Both the position numbers and the translations under genes were made by a program. Shown here in pieces: positions 43,890-52,884 of a stretch of DNA of 61,263 nt. A model generated the notes under the pieces. It made no database searches and was not told the origin of the DNA. It was given only the letters and a program-made list of their open reading frames with translations. The stretch lies in the NCBI GenBank assembly GCA_025352105.1, contig JANXUB010000016.1:1-61263 (forward strand). Reading direction: 5' to 3'. Positions within the stretch are counted from its first letter, which is position 1. Each line of letters opens with the position of its first letter. The stretch is from Burkholderiales bacterium. GTDB lineage: Bacteria > Pseudomonadota > Gammaproteobacteria > Burkholderiales > Casimicrobiaceae.

Positions 43890-43992
43890 CGTCTCGTAAA
43901 AATTCCCGTTGATCGGTGTTTGTCATTTTTGAAATTGCAATTTTTTTTGTTCTTGGAGTTCATCAGGCTGGGCCATCGAACGGTAGCGCTCA

Positions 43993-46266
43993 CTACAGTG
44001 AAGCGATAGCCCTGCGCACGATGCCCGTGGTCAACACTTCCGGCAGTAACTGAATGGGTTTGCCCGGTGCGTACAAGGCATAGGCTGGAACGCCGCTTCG
44101 TCCCATCGAGGCCAGCGCGCTAGAGATTCGGGCATCCCGGTTCGTCCAGTCAGCGCGCAACAGCACGATGTTCTTTTTGGCGAAATCGCCCTCGATGTCT
44201 GTGCGCGAAAGCACCATCCGTTTATTTGCCTGACAGCTGACGCACCACGCCGCCGTGAAGTCGACAAAAACGGGCTTCCCCTGGGCGGTCAGTTCGGCGA
44301 CGCGATCAGGTGACCAAGGTTGCCATTTCGACGTCACAGTGCCATTGCTCGGCGTTGCGACCGCTGGATAAGTTTCGAGCGACGACTGCGGACGTGCGAT
44401 GAAAACAGCCACCAGCATGACAGCGACGCCAATCCACCCAGCGGTTCGAGTTTGTATACCCGTCAGCCAGGCCCCCAAGGCCACACCAACCAAGCCGAGG
44501 AGCGACACTGCGGCTGCGTCCGCGCCGGATTGCAACGAGAGCACCCAAACGAGCCAAACAACGGTGGCAAACATCGGGAAGGCAAGACCCTGTTTCAGTC
44601 GAATCATCCACGCACCCGGTTTGGGCAAACGCTTTAGCCACGCCGGAAACCATGCCAGTGCGACATAGGGCAGCGCCATTCCCAAGCCCAGGCTCAGGAA
44701 CACTGCCAACGCCACCCAGGCACCCTGTGCAATGGCAAAGCCGAGCGCTGCTCCCATAAATGGCGCTGTGCACGGACTGGCGGCGACCACCGCCAATACG
44801 CCACCGAGGAATGCATCCACCGACGGGTTTTTTGCTTGAAACGACAGCACCGATGACGGTGCAAACTGTCCGAATTCGAAGGCGCCGACCAGATTCAGGC
44901 CAATGAGGCAAAAGATAACTGCGAGGCACCAAACAACCGCAGGAGATTGCAACTGGAAGCCCCAGCCAACGGCTGCCCCACCCGCGCGCAGCGCGAGCAG
45001 CAGCGAGGCGAGTGCCAAAAACGAAATCACGACGCCCGCAGCGTAAGCAAGTCCGTGCACCCGCATCGCTCTGCGCCCGATATCGTCTTCGCCCGCATGG
45101 AACGCAAAGCCAAGAATTTTCAGAGACAGAACCGGAAATACACACGGCATGAGGTTAAGCACGAGACCACCCACGAAGGCCAGCGCAATCGCGGCGAGAA
45201 CAGAGAGTTCAGAGTTGCCCGACGGCGCAACGCCGAGCGGGATTGCGTCCGTTGGCAACGCTGCCGAGCCGCGCGTGACGGTGGCAGAAATATTCACCGA
45301 ACGCGGCTCTGGTGATGTGTCCGCGCCCTGAAGCACGACGACAAAATTCATCGCCGTTTGTTTAAATCCATCCGCAGCCAGACGCAGCTGAACGGCATAC
45401 CCGGTCTCGGTGCGATAGGCTGTGTGGATAGCTGTATCGGTGCTGCCCTCGTGCACAGAGAAGACCTCGACGAGTTTCGCCGAGCGATCCTGTTCTGGCA
45501 CGTCAAGCAGCAGCAACAGATTTCGATCTGCGATCCTCGCCTGCGCTTTCCAGTCAACTGCGGCAATGGCAAGTTTGCGTCGAGCGGATGCGAAGCCTGC
45601 GGCCGCTGGTCCCGGCGTCGGCGTCGAACCGGCGGTCTGAACCGGCATGGAAAGAGTCAGTTCGCCATCTTCCGGAATGCACATTTCGCGACACACCAGC
45701 CAGTCTGCGCGCGCAAGTAGTACCAGCGATTGATCGGCCTTGACCGTCGCGCTAACGGCCACAGGGATTAGCAACAATGCCTCGCCGTCATAGCCGAAAT
45801 TGGTGATCGGCGACTTGGCGTCCCCTGTAAAAATTCGTTTCGGGACGGGCCACTGTATCTCGCCTAGCGTGACTCCCTCAGGCAGCACCCAGTTCAACCG
45901 GAGAGCATATCCCGCATCACCGGGGTTGACCCAATAGGTGTGCCATTCCGGCGTGTGCCGAACGCGGATGCCGAGCGTGGTGCTGCTGCCGGGGATCAGC
46001 GCAGTGGTCTCTGAAATGAGATCGATCTCGACGTGCGGTGTGGTTATTGTGGCCGCCGATGCATCCGCTGCGGCGGCAGTGACAGCGAACGCGACCAGAA
46101 TCGTCAAGCTCGTCAAGCTCGTCAGGAAAGTTCGCCACGTCTGGAGCGCATGCCGTGTGCATGTGAGTTGACCGGGGCGACCTGGGAGTGCATTCGCCGA
46201 ACACACTTCCGCCGTCTTTGCCCTGCTTCCGGTTGAGCGAATTTCGTATTGCATCAAGGCAAACAC
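43993..46266 (-). CDS. dsbD: DsbD-family protein-disulfide reductase
   Basis: 757 residues. A signal segment (LTSLTILVAFAVTAAAADA) precedes a periplasmic alpha domain with VCREMC, a central membrane domain with about eight segments and the redox cysteines in LNLMPCVFP and AASPCTAPF, and a C-terminal thioredoxin domain with WCVSC. It carries electrons from cytoplasmic thioredoxin to periplasmic partners. The HTYWVNPGDAGYALRLNW start of the alpha domain is of the ScsB/DsbD-like kind, and 757 residues exceeds classical DsbD (about 565). It would feed the TlpA protein downstream. A PmrA/QseB-type box lies 38 bp upstream. Confidence 0.92.
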   Translation of the reverse strand: MFALMQYEIRSTGSRAKTAEVCSANALPGRPGQLTCTRHALQTWRTFLTSLTSLTILVAFAVTAAAADASAATITTPHVEIDLISETTALIPGSSTTLGIRVRHTPEWHTYWVNPGDAGYALRLNWVLPEGVTLGEIQWPVPKRIFTGDAKSPITNFGYDGEALLLIPVAVSATVKADQSLVLLARADWLVCREMCIPEDGELTLSMPVQTAGSTPTPGPAAAGFASARRKLAIAAVDWKAQARIADRNLLLLLDVPEQDRSAKLVEVFSVHEGSTDTAIHTAYRTETGYAVQLRLAADGFKQTAMNFVVVLQGADTSPEPRSVNISATVTRGSAALPTDAIPLGVAPSGNSELSVLAAIALAFVGGLVLNLMPCVFPVLSLKILGFAFHAGEDDIGRRAMRVHGLAYAAGVVISFLALASLLLALRAGGAAVGWGFQLQSPAVVWCLAVIFCLIGLNLVGAFEFGQFAPSSVLSFQAKNPSVDAFLGGVLAVVAASPCTAPFMGAALGFAIAQGAWVALAVFLSLGLGMALPYVALAWFPAWLKRLPKPGAWMIRLKQGLAFPMFATVVWLVWVLSLQSGADAAAVSLLGLVGVALGAWLTGIQTRTAGWIGVAVMLVAVFIARPQSSLETYPAVATPSNGTVTSKWQPWSPDRVAELTAQGKPVFVDFTAAWCVSCQANKRMVLSRTDIEGDFAKKNIVLLRADWTNRDARISSALASMGRSGVPAYALYAPGKPIQLLPEVLTTGIVRRAIASL

Positions 46267-46303
46267 CTGACTTAAATTGACAAGCGAAATTTAGCGCTCG
46301 ATT

Positions 46304-46320
46304 ATTAAGTCAACCTTAAG
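46304..46320 (-). promoter_or_regulatory. PmrA/QseB-type box upstream of dsbD
   Basis: On the minus strand: CTTAAG-GTTGA-CTTAAT, an exact fit to YTTAAK-N5-YTTAAK. It ends 38 bp before the dsbD ATG, a promoter-like distance. The response regulator at 36515-37195 belongs to the family that binds such boxes, so it may control this locus. Confidence 0.6.
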
Positions 46321-46471
46321 GAAGTACTTCGACCCCTGAGCAGGGCACACACGTATTTCAACGTGTTGCGGCTTTTTGCGTGTACCTCGCGCCAAACTGA
46401 GTTCCCGAGGCGAACTGCGGTCGTTTTTGGGCTATAAAAGCGCTTAATTTTTTCGGTTGATAGGAGCTGCC

Positions 46472-47449
46472 GTGTTGAGCACGATCGTTAGAGCGCTAAG
46501 CCTCGGCTTCCTGTGCCTGTCCGCGTCGGCCTTATCGGCGTCGGCGCAGGATTATCCAACGCGCTCAATTGCCCTGATCGTGCCATTTCCGCCCGGCGGA
46601 GTGGCGGACAATGTTGCGCGGCCCGTCGCACAGGCGTTGGCCAAACAGTTGTCACAACCTGTCGTTATTGAGAACAGGCAAGGTGCTGGCGGTGGAATTG
46701 GAATGGCACAGGTCGCGAAAGCCAAACCGGACGGCTACACGCTACTGCTCGCGTTGTCCTCGATTTCTATCCTTCCCGAGGCCGACAAAGTTCTGGGTCG
46801 CGCGCCGCTGTTCAGGCTCGATCAGCTGACACCTATTGCGCGCTTCACCGCTGACCCTGTCGTGCTCGCCGTGCGCGCGGAATCGCCGTGGAAATCGTAT
46901 GAAGATTTCGTCACTTACACAAAAGCCAATCCGAAGAAAATAAATTACGGATCATCGGGCAACTACGGAACGATGCATGTGCCGATGGAAATGTTGGGCG
47001 CAACGTCGGGCGCGAGCTTCACGCATGTGCCGTTCACTGGTGCAGCCCCGGCTGTAACCGCTCTGCTCGGTGGATCACTGGATGCGGTAGCCACAGGCCC
47101 CTCAACAGTGCTGCAGCATGTGAAAGCTGGCAAGCTGCGCGTGCTGGCGAACTGGGGGCCGGAGCGGCATCCCGCGCTCCCTGATGTTCCGACCTTGCGC
47201 GAATTGGGTGTGAATGTCGAATTCGTGCAATGGGCGGCGCTGTTTGCGCCGAGCGGTACGCCAGAGTCCGTCATTAACGCGCTGCGTAAAGCGGCGCGAG
47301 AAATGCAGGATGATTCGGCATTCAAGCAAACATTCATTACGTTGCAAACGCCGCTTGCCTATCTCGACGCCCCAGCGTTCCGAACTTACTGGGAGATCGA
47401 TGTCAAAAAAATGACCGAGGTGGTTCAGCGCATTGGTAAGCTGGAATGA
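46472..47449 (+). CDS. TctC/Bug-family periplasmic substrate-binding protein
   Basis: 325 residues from GTG 46472, which follows TAGGAG (46461-46466) at good spacing; a TTG at 46457 would lie on the ribosome site. Signal peptide ALSLGFLCLSASALSASAQ, then DYPTRSIALIVPFPPGGVADNVAR, the Bug-family N-terminus, and VVIENRQGAGGGIGMAQVAKAKPDGYTLLLA. These proteins bind small carboxylates, amino acids or vitamins for tripartite tricarboxylate transporters, but no TctA/TctB genes are near. Bug proteins without a partner are common in betaproteobacteria. Divergent from dsbD, with a shared spacer. Confidence 0.92.
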   Translation: MLSTIVRALSLGFLCLSASALSASAQDYPTRSIALIVPFPPGGVADNVARPVAQALAKQLSQPVVIENRQGAGGGIGMAQVAKAKPDGYTLLLALSSISILPEADKVLGRAPLFRLDQLTPIARFTADPVVLAVRAESPWKSYEDFVTYTKANPKKINYGSSGNYGTMHVPMEMLGATSGASFTHVPFTGAAPAVTALLGGSLDAVATGPSTVLQHVKAGKLRVLANWGPERHPALPDVPTLRELGVNVEFVQWAALFAPSGTPESVINALRKAAREMQDDSAFKQTFITLQTPLAYLDAPAFRTYWEIDVKKMTEVVQRIGKLE

Positions 47450-47501
47450 TGCAACATCGATCTAACTTCGTCTTGTGTATTTCGATTTCTTTGGAGTGGG
47501 C

Positions 47502-48326
47502 ATGAATTTTTTAAACCTAATTCGCACGGCAGGGATGCTTTTAACCGTGACTCTTTTAACTGCCTGCGTTGGCACTATGCCCTCAAAAAACGTCTCGCCG
47601 TCAACCGATGCCGTGCGCGCTCTGGCACCCACCGGCGTGCTGCGTGCCGCGATCAATTTCGGCAATCCGATCCTCGCTAACAAAGACCCAAAAACTGGCG
47701 AACCATTCGGTGTTTCCGTCGACATCGCGCGTGAACTTGGCAAGCGCTTGAGCGTGCCGGTTGAGCTGGTTACTTTCGCTGCCGCCGGCAAAGTGGTCGA
47801 TGCGGTGAGTGCAAATGAGGTGTCGATTGCATTCGTCGCGATTGATCCGGTACGAGCGGCCACAACGGCCTACACCGCGCCGTATGTGATCATCGAAGGT
47901 GCCTACCTCGTGCGCGAGAACTCACCGCTGCGTGACAACGCCGAGGTTGATCGCGCTGGAACACGCGTTGTGGTGGGCGGCGGGAGCGCGTATGACCTCT
48001 ATCTCACGCGCGAAATCAAACATGCGACGCTCGTTCGGGCGCCAACTTCGCCCCTCGTCACCGATGAAATGCTGAAACAAAATCTTGAAGTCGCGGCAGG
48101 GGTGCGGCAACAACTGGAAGCGGATGCGTTGCGTGTCGGGGGTGTGCGCTTGCTGCCCGGTCGCTTCATGGTGATTAATCAGGCGCTGGCGATGCCCGTG
48201 GCTAGCGCAGGGGCATCGGACTTTCTCAAGGCGTTTGTCGAGGATTTGAAAGCGTCTGGATTCGTTGCGAATGCGCTGCAGCGGCATGGCATCAAGGGCG
48301 CGTTGGTCGCGCCACTCGTGCCGTAA
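47502..48326 (+). CDS. Extracellular solute-binding lipoprotein, family 3 type
   Basis: 274 residues, ATG 47502 after TTTGGAGTGGGC. A lipobox (LLTVTLLTAC) marks it as a lipoprotein. The mature part has the PBP2 pattern: LAPTGVLRAAINFGNPILA, then EPFGVSVDIARELGKRLSVPVELV, FVAIDPVRAATTAYTAPYVIIEGAYLV, and GRFMVINQALAMPVASA. Such proteins usually bind amino acids for ABC importers. No permease or ATPase gene is close, so it is an orphan binding protein beside two TctC genes. Confidence 0.85.
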   Translation: MNFLNLIRTAGMLLTVTLLTACVGTMPSKNVSPSTDAVRALAPTGVLRAAINFGNPILANKDPKTGEPFGVSVDIARELGKRLSVPVELVTFAAAGKVVDAVSANEVSIAFVAIDPVRAATTAYTAPYVIIEGAYLVRENSPLRDNAEVDRAGTRVVVGGGSAYDLYLTREIKHATLVRAPTSPLVTDEMLKQNLEVAAGVRQQLEADALRVGGVRLLPGRFMVINQALAMPVASAGASDFLKAFVEDLKASGFVANALQRHGIKGALVAPLVP

Positions 48327-48380
48327 GCGAGTGCTGCAATAAAGACGGCGTCACCAAAAATAACCATTCACGGAGGATTC

Positions 48381-49358
48381 ATGCAACGATCACAACTCAT
48401 TATCCGTATCGCAGCCAGCATTGGTATCTCGCTTTGCGCTGGCATCGCGAGCGCGCAAACAGCCTACCCGACGAAACCTGTTCGCATCATGGTCGGCGCT
48501 TCCGCAGGCGGTGGTACGGACATCGTCGCGCGGATGCTTGCCGAGAAATTTGGCGCTGTGTTTAAGGAAGCCTTTGTCGTCGAGAATCGGCCCGGAGCGT
48601 CCAACACCATCGCGGCTGACGTCACCGCTAAGGCCGCGCCGGACGGCCACACGCTGCTCGTCGCCACCAACACTGGGCAGGCCATCGCGCCGCATCTCAT
48701 GAAGCTCGGTTTCGATCCGATCAAGGATTTAACGCCGATTGCGCTGATCGTCACCGTGCCGAATGTGCTCGTGATCAATCAACAGGTTGGAGCGAAGGAC
48801 GCGAAAGAGCTGGTGGCGATGATGAATGCGAAGCCGAACACGTTCACTTACGCGTCCTCCGGCGTCGGCAGTACGCAGCATCTGGCGGGCGAGGGCTTCA
48901 AGCTTGCCACCGGTGTCAAAATGACGCATGTGCCCTACAAAGGCAGCAGTCAGGCGCACCTCGATCTGATCGCTGGCAGCGTTCAGGTGATGTTCGACAC
49001 CACCTCGTCCGCGATGGGCCAGATAAAAGCTGGCAAACTGAAGCCACTCGCTGTGACGTCGCCGAAGCGTTCCGCAGAATTACCCGACGTACCGACGCTT
49101 GCCGAGGCCGGCATCCCCGGTTTCGAAATGACGACCTGGTACGGTCTTTTTGTGACGACCGGAACGCCGAAGGACGTGGTTGCTCGACTGGTTGACGAGA
49201 CTAACAAGATATTGCGCCTGCCTGACGTGCAAACGCGTTTGCGCGGCCTCGGTGGCGAGCCGGCGGGCATGACGGTTGAGCAATTTGCTGCATTGAATAA
49301 AGCGGAGTTTGACCGCTTCGGAAAGCTCATTCGCGACGCCAACGTGAAGCTCGACTAA
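48381..49358 (+). CDS. TctC/Bug-family periplasmic substrate-binding protein
   Basis: 325 residues, ATG 48381 after a GGAGG-like site. Signal IRIAASIGISLCAGIASAQ, then AYPTKPVRIMVGASAGGGTDIVAR and FVVENRPGASNTIAADVTAKAAPDGHTLLVA, the Bug-family loops that bind the ligand carboxylate; MTHVPYKGSSQAHLDLIAG is the second lobe. It is the second of its kind here. Its stop codon overlaps the pdxA start, implying one message and perhaps a ligand that feeds PdxA. Confidence 0.92.
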   Translation: MQRSQLIIRIAASIGISLCAGIASAQTAYPTKPVRIMVGASAGGGTDIVARMLAEKFGAVFKEAFVVENRPGASNTIAADVTAKAAPDGHTLLVATNTGQAIAPHLMKLGFDPIKDLTPIALIVTVPNVLVINQQVGAKDAKELVAMMNAKPNTFTYASSGVGSTQHLAGEGFKLATGVKMTHVPYKGSSQAHLDLIAGSVQVMFDTTSSAMGQIKAGKLKPLAVTSPKRSAELPDVPTLAEAGIPGFEMTTWYGLFVTTGTPKDVVARLVDETNKILRLPDVQTRLRGLGGEPAGMTVEQFAALNKAEFDRFGKLIRDANVKLD

Positions 49359-50365
49359 TGAAACCCAATATCGCGTTGGTGATTGGCGACCCCGCAGGCG
49401 TCGGGCCGGAGTTGGTCGTGAAGCTGCTTGCCGATGGCACGGCCGTGCAGCGGGCCAATATCTTTGTGATTGGCAATCGTGCGTCCTTGGGCGATGCCGA
49501 ACAAGTGACCGGAATCGCACTCAACCTTGCCACGGTTGCCGAGGGCGATATCGGTCATCGCGACTTCGATGTGCCTGTGTTGCTGGCGTGGCAAGGCATT
49601 GACACGCCCGGCTTTGCGCGCGGTCGCGCCGACGCCGCTAACGGCAAATTCATGATCGATATGTTGACTCTGGGCGCGCGATTGACGCACGCCCGGAAGA
49701 CCGATGCCCTTTGCTTTGCGCCGCTTAACAAAGGCGCATTGCGCGCGGGCGGCATGCAGCAACAGGACGAATTGCGCTGGTTTGAAGACCTTCTGGATTG
49801 CCACAATTACACCGGCGAACTAAACGTGCTCGACACGCTGTGGACCTCGCGCGTTACGTCTCACGTTGCGCTCAAGGACGTGAGCGCACTACTCACACCT
49901 GAGGGCGTTGCGGATGCGGCCAATCTCATCACGGAATCTTTGAAAGCATCCGGCAAGGCCGCACCGCGTGTGGCAGTGTGCGGCCTGAACCCGCACAACG
50001 GTGACAACGGCAACTACGGAACCGAAGAAATTGACATCATCGCGCCCGGCGTCGCGCTTGCTCAGTCGCGCGGCATCGCGGTTGATGGGCCTTTCCCGGC
50101 CGACACGATCTTCGTTCGCGCAAAGAATGGCCACTACGACGGGATCGTGACGATGTATCACGATCAGGGACAGATCGCGATGAAACTGATGGGCTTCGAG
50201 CGCGGAGTTACCGTGCAGGGTGGGCTGCCGATTCCGGTCACCACGCCCGCGCACGGCACGGCTTATGACATTGCCGGGCAGGGTGTGGCAAACGTTGGTG
50301 CGACTCTGAATGCCTTCAATCTGGCGTGCCGCATGGGCTCGCATCGCGCTGTTACAACAAATTAG
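49358..50365 (+). CDS. pdxA: PdxA-family NAD-dependent dehydrogenase
   Basis: 335 residues, ATG 49358 overlapping the preceding stop. Seen: GDPAGVGPELVVK at the N-terminus, the LNPHNGDNGNYGTEEI metal-binding region and DGPFPADTIF, GIVTMYHDQGQIAMK (conserved metal-site His and Asp), and TPAHGTAYDIAGQG. True PdxA oxidises 4-phosphohydroxy-threonine for vitamin B6; closely similar enzymes in TctC-linked operons act on other phospho- or hydroxy-acids (PdxA2, 4-phospho-threonate or terephthalate-type dihydrodiols). With a TctC gene coupled to it, the second role is at least as likely. Confidence 0.88.
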   Translation: MKPNIALVIGDPAGVGPELVVKLLADGTAVQRANIFVIGNRASLGDAEQVTGIALNLATVAEGDIGHRDFDVPVLLAWQGIDTPGFARGRADAANGKFMIDMLTLGARLTHARKTDALCFAPLNKGALRAGGMQQQDELRWFEDLLDCHNYTGELNVLDTLWTSRVTSHVALKDVSALLTPEGVADAANLITESLKASGKAAPRVAVCGLNPHNGDNGNYGTEEIDIIAPGVALAQSRGIAVDGPFPADTIFVRAKNGHYDGIVTMYHDQGQIAMKLMGFERGVTVQGGLPIPVTTPAHGTAYDIAGQGVANVGATLNAFNLACRMGSHRAVTTN

Positions 50366-50425
50366 CTGACTCCATCGGCGCATTGCCGATACTTTCGGCT
50401 TGCTACACTGCCAACGGCGACGCGA

Positions 50426-50470
50426 GTCGCGGTCTTTTCCTTGGTCTTTGTAAGGAAAACCGGACGCGAC
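50426..50470 (+). other. Stable hairpin in the pdxA-GGDEF spacer
   Basis: GTCGCG and CGCGAC enclose TTTTCCTT and AAGGAAAA with a nine-base loop, making a two-part stem of 14 pairs with small internal loops. It lies in the 224-bp spacer between pdxA and the MASE1-GGDEF-EAL gene. It may terminate the pdxA transcript or be part of a structured leader. It does not fit a riboswitch class I can recognise. The rest of the spacer has a purine-rich AGCAGAGCAG-type stretch at about 50485-50515. Confidence 0.45.
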
Positions 50471-50589
50471 CGATGTGTTCGCAGAGAAGCAGAGCAGCAG
50501 CGAAGCAGAGCAGTAGAAAAGTATGCGGCGTAACGCCGCTAAAAGCGGCCGCCGTCGGCGGTCAGTACGGACCAGAGATCAATTCCTTC

Positions 50590-52884
50590 ATGCCAGTTAC
50601 ACCTGCATTGACGCGCGACGCGAGCTTCAGCCGGGTGGCTTCTATGATGGTTGCCATCTTTCTCGCGGCGATGCTCTCGCGTTTTCTCTCGCCCGGCCAA
50701 TCGCTATCGTTGGTGTGGGCACCGGCGGGGCTCATATTTGCGTTCGCGTGGAAGTTTGGCCGCTGGACGCTTATTCCGTCCTGTCTGGCCCTCGTTGCGT
50801 GGGGCGCGGTGGCGAATCCCGATGTGCCGTGGGTCGGAGTCGCCGCTGCGCTTGCCGAGACCTTATGCGCGCTCTCGGCCGTCACGATACTGCGATTTTT
50901 ACTGTCCAAGCAGACTGCCGCACCCGATCAGGCGAGCGCCCATGGCATGCCTAATCTGCACTGGTTGATGCGTTTCTACATCGCGGCGCTAGCTGTCGGC
51001 GCTTCGCTCGCGGGCTGCGTAGGTGCTGCGGGTTTCATGCTTTCAAGTCTGCACCCTGCGCTCGGTGCGCTGGAACTCTGGGTGGCCTACTGGATCATTC
51101 AATCGCTCGGTTTGCTTTTTTTTGCGCCGCTTACTCTGGCGTGGTTGGGGGCAGGATTGCACGATGCAAATCCCGTTCCATTTCCATCTCTCTCCGAGCG
51201 CAGGGTCAAGCAGGGCGGTGGTCTTGATGTCGTAGCGGTCGCCCTCGTACTCACGCTGACAGGCATTGTTTTGATATTGCGGTCAACCGGCCACGCCGAA
51301 TTTGTGAGCCCCACGCTGCTAGCCTACATTCCTGCGGCTGCGTTCTGTGCGATGCGACGCGACGCTTTGTCGACTTACGCCACGCTCACGCTGTCGGGGC
51401 TACTTCTGTGCACTGCGCTGTCGGTCGATTCTGGCGTGCTCGCCTCGGACGAAACGCTCACCGCCACAGCCAAAGTTCCGCTTCGCGTTTTTGAAACGAT
51501 CACGGTGGTTTTCGTCAGCACATTGTTTGCGCAAATTTTGCAAGCAGTCTCGCGTGACCGCGCCGACGCGATGCAGCGACTGCGCGAGCAGTCAAGCCTT
51601 GATCTGGTCACCGGGCTCGGCAACGAATTTGGGTTCGAGCAATGGATGCATAGCAGCGATCCTTCGCGGTCGTGGCTTGTGGTCGGCGTGTCGATGCTGG
51701 TGCGCGGGCGTCTTGGCGCGCTGGTTGGCCCGCTGCAACTGATGACCATGCGCCAGCTCATAGCGGATCGCATCCGGATGTTCGGTGGTGAATTAGCCGC
51801 GCGCGCGGACAATGGTCGCTATCTTCTGGTGTTCAAGGACGAGCCAGAGTCGCTTGTTCGTATCGCAGAACTGAGCCGCAGTTTCGAGTCGTTCAGCGTG
51901 CGCAATGCGGAGGGGCGTGAGGTGATGCTGCCCGCGGCCACGCAGGTATTGCGAATCCCGCCAGGAACCCGACCCGCGACCGTACTGCTGCTCTCGATTC
52001 TCGCATCGCTGCAACAGCAGGAACCGTTCGCAACATCAAAGCCGGTCGTGCACGCGCTGACGCCCGAGTTGCAGGATGCGGTTCAGCAGACCGCTCGTCG
52101 CAAGGATCAAGTCCGCAGCTGGATCGTGGCCAACCGGATCGAATTATTTGGACAGATCATTGAAGCATCGCGAAGCGAAGATCAGGCTACCCAAATCGAT
52201 ATGGAGGTATTGTGTCGCCTGCTCGACGACAAAGGCACGCTGCTCCAACCCGTCGAGTTTCTAGACATTGCGAACCAGTCGGGCATGGCCGCACAGCTTG
52301 ATCGCCAGATTATCAAAGCCGTATTTGGGTGGTTTAAGCGCAATCCTGAAGCTTTTGAGATGACGCGCAAATGCTCAATTAATCTGGCAGCGGCCAGCTT
52401 GTCTGATCCCGGCTTTCTGCCGTTTGTCCGCGCCGCGCTGGCGGAACACTCGTTGCAGGCGGAACGCTTTTGTTTCGAAATTACGGAGTCGAGCGCGGTC
52501 AACGATGTTGATCGCTCACGCGAAAACGTGCAACATTTGCGCGCAGCGGGATTTCGCGTTTCGCTGGATGATTTCGGCACTGGCTTCGCAACCTACAGCT
52601 ATCTCAAACGCTACGAGGTCGACGAAATCAAGATCGATGGCACCTTCATCACTGCGCTCGGTAGCAACAGTATCGACACCGAAATTGTTGAATCCATCGT
52701 GCGCGTTGCGCGACGCCTGAACGTGAAAACAGTCGCCGAATTCGTCGCTACGCCCGAGCTGCGCGAGCATGTCAAACGTCTAGGCGTTGACTACGTTCAG
52801 GGTTACGCGATTGGCATGCCGCGCCCGATTGCCAAGATTTATTCTGCGCTGCGCGAAGCCCAACCGAGGCAAACCAGCCTATGA
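50590..52884 (+). CDS. Cyclic di-GMP phosphodiesterase with MASE1 sensor, degenerate GGDEF and EAL
   Basis: 764 residues from ATG 50590; the longer frame to 50326 would overlap pdxA. Residues 1 to about 310 form a MASE1-type eight-segment membrane sensor (FLSPGQSLSLVWAPAGLIFAFAWKFGRW is typical). The GGDEF domain (about 335-480, DLVTGLGNEFGFEQWM) has DNGRYL where GGDEF should be, so it should be inactive. The EAL domain (from about 520) has MEVLCR in place of EAL but keeps the metal and catalytic residues: INLAAASL, FEITES, LDDFGTG, EIKIDG, VAEFV and YVQGY. It probably degrades cyclic di-GMP, sensing through the membrane part. It overlaps the next gene by 4 bp. Confidence 0.9.
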   Translation: MPVTPALTRDASFSRVASMMVAIFLAAMLSRFLSPGQSLSLVWAPAGLIFAFAWKFGRWTLIPSCLALVAWGAVANPDVPWVGVAAALAETLCALSAVTILRFLLSKQTAAPDQASAHGMPNLHWLMRFYIAALAVGASLAGCVGAAGFMLSSLHPALGALELWVAYWIIQSLGLLFFAPLTLAWLGAGLHDANPVPFPSLSERRVKQGGGLDVVAVALVLTLTGIVLILRSTGHAEFVSPTLLAYIPAAAFCAMRRDALSTYATLTLSGLLLCTALSVDSGVLASDETLTATAKVPLRVFETITVVFVSTLFAQILQAVSRDRADAMQRLREQSSLDLVTGLGNEFGFEQWMHSSDPSRSWLVVGVSMLVRGRLGALVGPLQLMTMRQLIADRIRMFGGELAARADNGRYLLVFKDEPESLVRIAELSRSFESFSVRNAEGREVMLPAATQVLRIPPGTRPATVLLLSILASLQQQEPFATSKPVVHALTPELQDAVQQTARRKDQVRSWIVANRIELFGQIIEASRSEDQATQIDMEVLCRLLDDKGTLLQPVEFLDIANQSGMAAQLDRQIIKAVFGWFKRNPEAFEMTRKCSINLAAASLSDPGFLPFVRAALAEHSLQAERFCFEITESSAVNDVDRSRENVQHLRAAGFRVSLDDFGTGFATYSYLKRYEVDEIKIDGTFITALGSNSIDTEIVESIVRVARRLNVKTVAEFVATPELREHVKRLGVDYVQGYAIGMPRPIAKIYSALREAQPRQTSL

